From Armatimonadota bacterium (GTDB lineage Bacteria; Armatimonadota; HRBIN16), in contig BPGU01000002.1 of assembly GCA_026003195.1 (NCBI GenBank), forward strand, positions 992,001 to 1,056,000: a stretch of DNA of 64,000 nucleotides, written 5' to 3'. Shown piece by piece: positions 57,382 through 64,000 of the stretch (its first letter is position 1; the number at the start of each line of letters is the position of its first letter). Both the position numbers and the translations under genes were made by a program. The notes under the pieces are model-generated. The model was given only the letters and a program-made list of their open reading frames with translations. It ran no database searches and was not told where the DNA came from.

Positions 57382-58698
57382 ATGAACATCAGATTCATCT
57401 TCCTCCCCGCTCTGGCGATGTGTTTAGGGTGGGGCATTCGCGGACAGTTCGGGGGCGAGACGGGCGCGATGGTGCCCGGCGCGATGGTGGGACTGGCGCT
57501 GGCGATGCTATCGGGCTGGAAGGGCAAAGAGGCGGTGCGCCTGGCAGCGGTCGCTGCCTTCGCCTGCTCGTTGGGCGGGATGATGACCTACGGGCAGACC
57601 ATTGGACTGGTGCAGAACCAGTACCCCTCGCCGACCTACTGGTGGGGATTGCTGGGACTGGCTATCAAAGGTGGGGTGTGGATTGGTATCGTCGGCGCCT
57701 TTCTGGCAATCGCCGCCAGCGACCGCTACCGTCCTCAAGAACTCGCGCTGATGCTACTGGGTATGCTGACGCTGTGGGCTATTGGGGTGCAACTGCTCAA
57801 CCGTCCGCACAACCCGCCGGAGCAACTTCCGCTCATCTATTTCTCCGAACCCCACTCTGCGAAACCGCGCGTGGAGTGGTGGGGCGGGCTGTGGTTTGCA
57901 CTCATCGGGGTGATGGCGTACACCGGCGCGTTCAAGAAGCACCGGCAGGCGGTGGCGATGGCGCTGTGGGGCATCGTCGCAGGAGCGATTGGCTTCAGCT
58001 TCGGAGAGGTACTGCAGGCGTGGGGGATGCACCAGAAACCCTTCGGTGAGGCAGCACAACGGTGGATGGACTGGTGGAAGGTGATGGAGATGACCTTCGG
58101 CTTCATCGCGGGCGCGGGACTGGGCATCGGCTGGAAGGTAAGCGGACTGATGGCTGCTCCGCCACCTTCACCTGCCACCTGGCATCGTCGCTGGGACGAC
58201 CTCACCATCTTGCTCTGGCTGATACCCACGCTGGCGGTGGAACTGGACGTGAGCTGGGCGCAATCGTGGGCAAATCTGCCTTTCCTCTGGATGTTGATTG
58301 GTCTGCTGGGAAGTCTCGCAGGCACGGGATGGGCACCGTTTGGCACGGGCGTAGCGGTCACGCTGGTCTCCGCGACCGATACCGTGCGCTACCTGACCGA
58401 CGAGAAAGCGCTTTTCGCTGGCGGCTGGGGCTTTGCGGGTCTGGTAGTGCTGCTGTTTATCACCGCCTATCTCGCCTCGTTCTGGACCCGGCGCAATGCG
58501 CCTGCACGCACCTGGTGGCTGTGGACGGTGTGGGTGCAAACGGGGCTCACATGGGTGAAGTTTCTGCCTCCCGTGCTGTTCATGCCCGGCGAGGGCAACT
58601 GGTTCGTGCGATGGGGGTCGGGCGGGGTGGTAGAGGTGAGCTTTCTGGTGCTGGCGGTAGTGCTCACCTTGCTGGCTCCTCCACGCCCAGACGGGTAG
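57382..58698 (+). CDS. Polytopic membrane protein of unknown function
   Basis: This 438-aa protein has about ten transmembrane helices. It begins MNIRFIFLPALAMCLGWGIR then GQFGGETGAMVPGAMVGLAL, a pattern I associate with an uncharacterised family in Planctomycetota and Armatimonadota. Conserved-looking Trp/Gly-rich loops (WIGIVGAFLAIAAS, WGMHQKPFGEAA) occur between helices. A GAGAGG precedes the ATG. No operon partner is visible. Confidence 0.75.
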   Translation: MNIRFIFLPALAMCLGWGIRGQFGGETGAMVPGAMVGLALAMLSGWKGKEAVRLAAVAAFACSLGGMMTYGQTIGLVQNQYPSPTYWWGLLGLAIKGGVWIGIVGAFLAIAASDRYRPQELALMLLGMLTLWAIGVQLLNRPHNPPEQLPLIYFSEPHSAKPRVEWWGGLWFALIGVMAYTGAFKKHRQAVAMALWGIVAGAIGFSFGEVLQAWGMHQKPFGEAAQRWMDWWKVMEMTFGFIAGAGLGIGWKVSGLMAAPPPSPATWHRRWDDLTILLWLIPTLAVELDVSWAQSWANLPFLWMLIGLLGSLAGTGWAPFGTGVAVTLVSATDTVRYLTDEKALFAGGWGFAGLVVLLFITAYLASFWTRRNAPARTWWLWTVWVQTGLTWVKFLPPVLFMPGEGNWFVRWGSGGVVEVSFLVLAVVLTLLAPPRPDG

Positions 58699-58727
58699 AC
58701 TGCTATCAGCAGGATTCCGCACGGACC

Positions 58728-60098
<1,371 letters not shown>

Positions 60099-60163
60099 AC
60101 TTCTGCCATGCGGTCGCGTCTATGAATCGGGCAAACTCTACAAAACAAGGAGGATTCCGAAAG

Positions 60164-60619
60164 ATGCGAACCGCATGGCAGAACCGAGTGGTATGGGTAC
60201 TGGGTGCTGTGATAGCCTTGAGCGCAGTGCTTGCCCTGTGGCAGCGCACCCAGGCGCAGATAGAGGTGCCTCCCGCACCGAACGACAGGGTAGCCCTGCA
60301 GCCAGGGCAGCCTTTGCCGCCTCCGCCCGGTCAGCCTCCCGTCGGACAGCCCTTCCCTGCTCAGCCTTTGCCCGGGATCGGCGAGCGGCTCGCGCTAGGG
60401 CAGGTGGCTATCGCGGCGAACAGCGAGTATGTGTACGTGGTGCGGGGCAATATGCTCTATCAATTCTCGGCGAGGAGCCTGGAGCTGGTTAAATCGGTGG
60501 AGCTGCCCCGTCCACAGATTCGTCGTCCTGCAGCGGGCGTAGAGACACAGCCCCAAAATCCACAACGCCTGCGCCGTCGGCTACAGGATCAAGGGCAGCC
60601 GCCCGCTCAGCAACAGTAG
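60164..60619 (+). CDS. Small membrane-anchored protein with proline-rich linker
   Basis: This 151-aa protein has an N-terminal helix (VVWVLGAVIALSAVLALW), a Pro/Gln-rich stretch (QPGQPLPPPPGQPPVGQP) and a short beta segment (VAIAANSEYVYVVRGNMLYQ then FSARSLELVKSVELP), like one blade of a propeller. The C-terminus is Gln/Arg-rich. AAGGAGG precedes ATG 60164. Unknown function; probably faces the outside. Confidence 0.75.
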   Translation: MRTAWQNRVVWVLGAVIALSAVLALWQRTQAQIEVPPAPNDRVALQPGQPLPPPPGQPPVGQPFPAQPLPGIGERLALGQVAIAANSEYVYVVRGNMLYQFSARSLELVKSVELPRPQIRRPAAGVETQPQNPQRLRRRLQDQGQPPAQQQ

Positions 60620-60729
60620 CAGTTCTCAACCCTTTGGAGGGCGCGCTCCGTCGCATCCCGTATCTGGCAGCCACGGCGGAGCGTGCCTACTGCGTTCCGG
60701 GAGGCCTGGTAGGAGTTTTTCCGACTGCC

Positions 60730-62265
60730 CTACCGGACCTCTATTTTCCCCGTTCGGGTGTCTATCCGAACCTCACTGGCTCCGTTCGGCGCGAGGTTGT
60801 TGCCCTGCGCATCCAGCACCGCCGGAAACTCGCCGCGCAGAACCTGAATGTCCTTCTCTTCATGAACGGCAGGAGCGTCTCCTGAGCGGCTGCGCGTGTA
60901 GGGTATCACTGCATCCAGCCGACCGCTGCTCGTGGAGTAGGAAATCAGCATCGCCTTTGTTCCAGGGGGTATTCCCCCCACGCCGACCAGCGTAAAGACC
61001 GCCATGCGTGGGCTTTGCAGATCGATGATCTTCATACTGGTGATGCTGTCTGCTGTCAGGTGGAACACCGCGTTGGAGAGGTTGGACTGCTCGGTGAACG
61101 CGCTCAGGCGCAACGAAGAGCGAGAGGAGGCGTCAAACACCAGAAAGCTGCGCGGAGTCTCTCCGGAGCGAGCATACAGAAAACCGCCCGCGCTGTTCGC
61201 CAGCCGTCCCCCTGCTCCCACGAGGTTCAGGGTCATTCCCTTGCTCCACGCAGGTGAATAGTCATCGGCTGGATGAGTGGTCAGCTGGGTCCGTCCCGTC
61301 CCATCGGCGTTCATGACGTAGATGTCCCAGTTGCCGACTGCATGGAAGGCTATCCTGCGCCCGTCGGGTGACCAGAAGGGGGCGGAGTCGGTCACCGAGT
61401 TGCTGGTCAGCTGAGTCAGCCCGGTACTGTCGGCGTTCATCACGTAGATCTCTTCGTCGCCATCCCGGGCACTCATGAAGGCTATCTTGCTCCCGTCGGG
61501 CGACCAGGCGGGAAGATAGTCCGTCGCTGTATGGGATGTGAGCCGGGTCTGCCCAGAGCCGTCGGCGTTCATCACGTAAATCTCCCAGTTGCCATCCCGG
61601 GTGCTGGCAAAAGCGATTCGGCTCCCGTCGGGTGACCACCTGGGGTGATCGTCCTGACCGGGGATGACCGTGAGCCGGGTTTGACCTGTGCCATCGGCGT
61701 TCATGACATAAACCTCGTAGTTGCCGTCCCGGTTACTGGCGAACACGAGTTTACTCCCGTCGGGCGACCAGCTGGGATTGACGTCGTCCCCTGCCTCACT
61801 GGTGAGTCGGGTTGGTTCCGTGCCGTCTGCGTTCATGACGTAGATGTCGCGTTGACCCATTGAGCCGCTGCAGAATGCAATCTTGCTGCCGTCCGGCGAC
61901 CAGGCAGGAACAAAATCGCCTGCTATACTGGAGGTGAGCCGGGTCTGTTCTGTGCCGTCAGGGTTCATCACGTAAATCTCGGGGTTGCCGTCGCGCACAC
62001 TGTAAAAAGCGATTTTACCCTGTCCCAGCATGGTTAGCCGCGCGCTGGAGAGGTTTCCTGTCAAACCCGTAATGGTTGCTCCGCTGCCTCCCGCGTTTAC
62101 CGGTCCGCTCACCGGAGCGATGCGTGTGGTGAGCGAGCCCATCGTGAACTCTTCTCCGCCACCGCCTGCAGGGGTCTCCATATTCCCTCCGCAGGCTCCC
62201 AGCATGGCGAAGGGAAGCGTGACAGCGAAAAGCCCAAGAATTTGTCGGAAAACTGTGCGTTTCAT
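60730..62265 (-). CDS. TolB-like WD40/PD40 propeller lipoprotein
   Basis: This 511-aa protein has a lipobox (AMLGACGG) and about seven PD40 repeats of the form (I/V)YVMNADGT...TRLT...(P/S)[12 protein letters not shown]-terminal domain of about 180 aa follows the propeller. It sits downstream of the secreted protein gene at 62279 with 13 bases between, so they form one operon. It is likely an extracellular or periplasmic binding scaffold. AAGGAGG precedes the ATG. Confidence 0.88.
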   Translation of the reverse strand: MKRTVFRQILGLFAVTLPFAMLGACGGNMETPAGGGGEEFTMGSLTTRIAPVSGPVNAGGSGATITGLTGNLSSARLTMLGQGKIAFYSVRDGNPEIYVMNPDGTEQTRLTSSIAGDFVPAWSPDGSKIAFCSGSMGQRDIYVMNADGTEPTRLTSEAGDDVNPSWSPDGSKLVFASNRDGNYEVYVMNADGTGQTRLTVIPGQDDHPRWSPDGSRIAFASTRDGNWEIYVMNADGSGQTRLTSHTATDYLPAWSPDGSKIAFMSARDGDEEIYVMNADSTGLTQLTSNSVTDSAPFWSPDGRRIAFHAVGNWDIYVMNADGTGRTQLTTHPADDYSPAWSKGMTLNLVGAGGRLANSAGGFLYARSGETPRSFLVFDASSRSSLRLSAFTEQSNLSNAVFHLTADSITSMKIIDLQSPRMAVFTLVGVGGIPPGTKAMLISYSTSSGRLDAVIPYTRSRSGDAPAVHEEKDIQVLRGEFPAVLDAQGNNLAPNGASEVRIDTRTGKIEVR

Positions 62266-62278
62266 GGTAGTACCCTCC

Positions 62279-63157
62279 TTAAGGCTGGAATACCAGCACG
62301 TTGAACTTCAGACCCTCCTCCATCTCCGACGTCAGGTCCAGATAGTATATCGCCCACCTGTTGTTGGAGTTGAGGAAATCATCGTAAAACACGCCTACCG
62401 CCCCCGCGAAATCGGGCGCGCCTGCTCCTCCGTATCGGGGCGTGACGATCAGGATGGCGTTCGGCTTGCCGTTGATGGAAGGATGGTCGATGTACGTGAT
62501 GTAGCGGTCGGGGTCGACGATGCTTGCGCCGGTGACAGTGTGCACAAAGGTGACCATGTTGCTTCCTGCATCGTTGCCCGGCGACCATTGACTGCCGTTC
62601 CATTTCAACACCTGACCACTGCTGGGCGCAGCGGTGGATACAGAACGTCCCCGCAACCGCGCCACCGTGGGGTTCGGGTAATCGCCTGTCAGGTCTCCGC
62701 CGGCGATACCTCCCGGAGGAAAGCTGCTGGGTATGCCGGTGATTCCGTCCCACGGCACGCTCTGCGCCCACAGCGCGTTCAGCGACAGAATACTGTAAGG
62801 CGCGTAGGTCACCTTGACCCTGGGCGAGAGCACGGTGTAATCGCCTGTGCTGTCACCCTGGCGCACTTCAATCTGCAGGTAGCGGTCTTCGCCGTTCCAC
62901 ACCGCGCCGAAGTCGAGCTCTCTGGTGAACACCCCGTTGACGACGGACACGTCCTCAGCGCTGAGCGTGACCAGAGGCATACCACCGGTCGCTGCAGGGT
63001 AGAGGCGGAAAAGGAGATCGTAAGTGCCCTGAGCAGGAACGCCTCGTTCCTTCAGCATCCCCTGATAGGTAATCGGCTGTGCCGATAGAGGCAGACAGCA
63101 CATCCCGAGGAGGAGTGTTGTCGCCACTGCCCCGTACAGCAAGGCGAACTGTTTCAT
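62279..63157 (-). CDS. Secreted tail-fibre-like protein
   Basis: This 292-aa protein has a signal peptide ([20 protein letters not shown]), a first domain with [20 protein letters not shown], then [20 protein letters not shown] and [15 protein letters not shown], a pattern common in phage tail-fibre-like and collagen-like secreted proteins. The C-terminal domain is unrecognised. AGGAGG precedes ATG 63157. It is the first gene of the operon with the propeller lipoprotein. Confidence 0.82.
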   Translation of the reverse strand: MKQFALLYGAVATTLLLGMCCLPLSAQPITYQGMLKERGVPAQGTYDLLFRLYPAATGGMPLVTLSAEDVSVVNGVFTRELDFGAVWNGEDRYLQIEVRQGDSTGDYTVLSPRVKVTYAPYSILSLNALWAQSVPWDGITGIPSSFPPGGIAGGDLTGDYPNPTVARLRGRSVSTAAPSSGQVLKWNGSQWSPGNDAGSNMVTFVHTVTGASIVDPDRYITYIDHPSINGKPNAILIVTPRYGGAGAPDFAGAVGVFYDDFLNSNNRWAIYYLDLTSEMEEGLKFNVLVFQP

Positions 63158-63283
63158 GATACTTCCTCCTTTCAGATATTCAGATTGCGCCGACAAGAAG
63201 GCTAAGCAGAGAGGAACGAGCGGCTAAACGACGAGGAGTGGGTTCGTCCCCTGAGCGAGAGCCTTTTGTGATCAGCAAAAAGA

Positions 63284-63312
63284 ATTATATTCCAATGGCG
63301 AGGCTTAGTCAA
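63284..63312 (-). promoter_or_regulatory. Promoter of the secreted-protein operon
   Basis: On the minus strand: TTGACT (63312-63307), 17 bases, TATAAT (63289-63284). Confidence 0.85.
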
Positions 63313-63397
63313 TAGCATCGCGTCCCGCACCCTCCACGAAAAACGAGATGCCCCGCTACGTCTGGCAGGCATAGTGTTTTGCTGCCACCTACCGTCA

Positions 63398-63422
63398 TGC
63401 TGAGCGTGCGCGAAGCATCTCC
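63398..63422. repeat. Dispersed repeat related to the 4405-4485 element
   Basis: CTGAGCGTGCGCGAAGCATC then TCCT resembles GAGCGTAGCAACCGAAGCCATCTCCT, the complement of 4405-4430. The gap 63313-63725 otherwise contains only the hairpin at 63621. Confidence 0.35.
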
Positions 63423-63620
63423 TGGAGGTTGAAATGGGGATTCCTTCGCCCCCGTGTCGTCGAGGCTCCATGTTGTGAGAGACCACCCGGCGACTGGAAG
63501 TTGCAGGTATCTTCAGAAACAGGTCTGACAGACTATTACTCTGTCAAGACTCCATCTTCTGGAGGGTGAGGCTCCTGCCGAGCCGTTGCGTGTCATGGTT
63601 CTGTCTACCTAAGCCCCTGA

Positions 63621-63643
63621 CCCCTTCCCTGCAAGGGAAGGGG
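63621..63643. terminator. Perfect 10-bp hairpin
   Basis: CCCCTTCCCT, GCA, AGGGAAGGGG. It lies between deoB and the secreted-protein operon. No T tract on the minus strand side, so it may be a dispersed repeat rather than a terminator. Confidence 0.45.
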
Positions 63644-63725
63644 GAATCATGACCGCATCTCTCCGCGCGGGAGATGGCTTCACCCCCCCTGGGTCTCGCA
63701 AGGGGACAGTAAGCCCGAACAGTGG

Positions 63726-64000
63726 CTACTTCAGCAACCCCAGAAAGCTCCCCTCGCCCCACCTTGGCTCCAGACGGAATATCTCGGCAATGGTGGCGGC
63801 GAGGTCGGCAAAGGTGGAACGAGTGCCCAGGCTCACCCCGCCCTTCAGGGCAGGGCTGTAACAGAGCAGGGGCACGACCTCGCGCGAGTGGTCGGTGCTG
63901 GGAGTGGTCGGGTCGTTGCCATGGTCGGCGGTGAGGATAAGCAGGTCGTCGGGGCGCATTTGCTCCATCACCCGCTCTAAACCTGCGTCGAACTCCTCCA
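63726..64000 (-). CDS. deoB: Phosphopentomutase, C-terminal part (runs off the window edge)
   Basis: The last 91 residues show [33 protein letters not shown] and [18 protein letters not shown], the metal-binding end of DeoB (alkaline phosphatase superfamily). It converts ribose-1-phosphate to ribose-5-phosphate. The start lies beyond base 64000. Confidence 0.93.
   Translation of the reverse strand, partial: EEFDAGLERVMEQMRPDDLLILTADHGNDPTTPSTDHSREVVPLLCYSPALKGGVSLGTRSTFADLAATIAEIFRLEPRWGEGSFLGLLK

Noticed and set aside
56319-58049. Long plus-strand frame (576 codons) across the helicase start
   Set aside because: It is antisense to the helicase motifs and then out of frame with the membrane protein at 57382. 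Its protein is low in hydrophobic pattern and rich in His/Arg, as expected of a shadow.

Overview
The window is a gene-dense, roughly 60% GC bacterial chromosome segment. I think it comes from the phylum Armatimonadota, by inference only. The clues are a DUF1559 pseudopilin whose N-terminus reads [20 protein letters not shown] followed by an [12 protein letters not shown] segment, PEP-CTERM-tailed secreted proteins, a FhaA/PP2C/Ser-Thr kinase signalling cluster and many dispersed GC-rich hairpins. There are no rRNA genes, no recognisable tRNAs, no CRISPR array and no intact insertion sequence.

Layout. 1-6.6 kb: edge of a ThuA-like gene, an FG-GAP/VCBS propeller protein, purC, an orphan sugar-binding lipoprotein, a decayed AAA ATPase, a GntR-LacI type regulator with a consensus sigma-70 promoter, and a DUF1559 pseudopilin. 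6.8-11.2 kb: a translationally coupled phosphosignalling operon (FhaA-like two-FHA protein, 32-aa membrane peptide, PP2C phosphatase with a propeller tail, Ser/Thr kinase with a membrane tail). 11.2-16 kb: DUF4058 remnant, DprE1/DprE2-like pair, ribokinase, a UPF0175 antitoxin next to a broken PIN toxin, and a eukaryote-type OGG1 glycosylase. 16.3-20.9 kb: a large secreted glycosidase-like protein and a homing-endonuclease-associated-repeat protein. 21-26.8 kb: ffh-rpsP-khpA-rimM-trmD, then rrf2-cysK and a yebC-family gene. 26.8-34 kb: a membrane protein with an ABC-2 permease, then flhA-flhF and a glycosyltransferase. 34-40.2 kb: gltB-gltD. 40.2-46 kb: a minus-strand operon with an acyl-ACP-reductase-like protein, a DUF5107/TPR protein and a sugar nucleotidyltransferase. 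46-54.3 kb: D-lyxose isomerase-like cupin, membrane protein, YbjQ, LCP ligase, a sigma factor fused to a degenerate GGDEF domain, two tandem PEP-CTERM paralogues, an MBL-fold hydrolase and a phosphodiesterase. 54.3-57.1 kb: a RelE-like/SF1 helicase fusion ending in 18 tandem 13-residue repeats. 57.4-64 kb: membrane protein, metY, a small anchored protein, two secreted proteins and the end of deoB.

The most unusual items are the RelE-helicase-13-mer repeat protein, the sigma factor-GGDEF fusion, the acyl-ACP reductase-like protein outside Cyanobacteria, the tandem PEP-CTERM paralogues sharing an unrecognised N-terminal domain, and the coupled FHA/PP2C/kinase operon with its 32-aa membrane peptide. 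Three gene remnants (AAA ATPase, DUF4058, PIN toxin) show active gene decay. Several promoters close to TTGACA-17-TATAAT can be placed by eye, along with structured leader or intergenic RNAs upstream of rimM, ffh and gltB.
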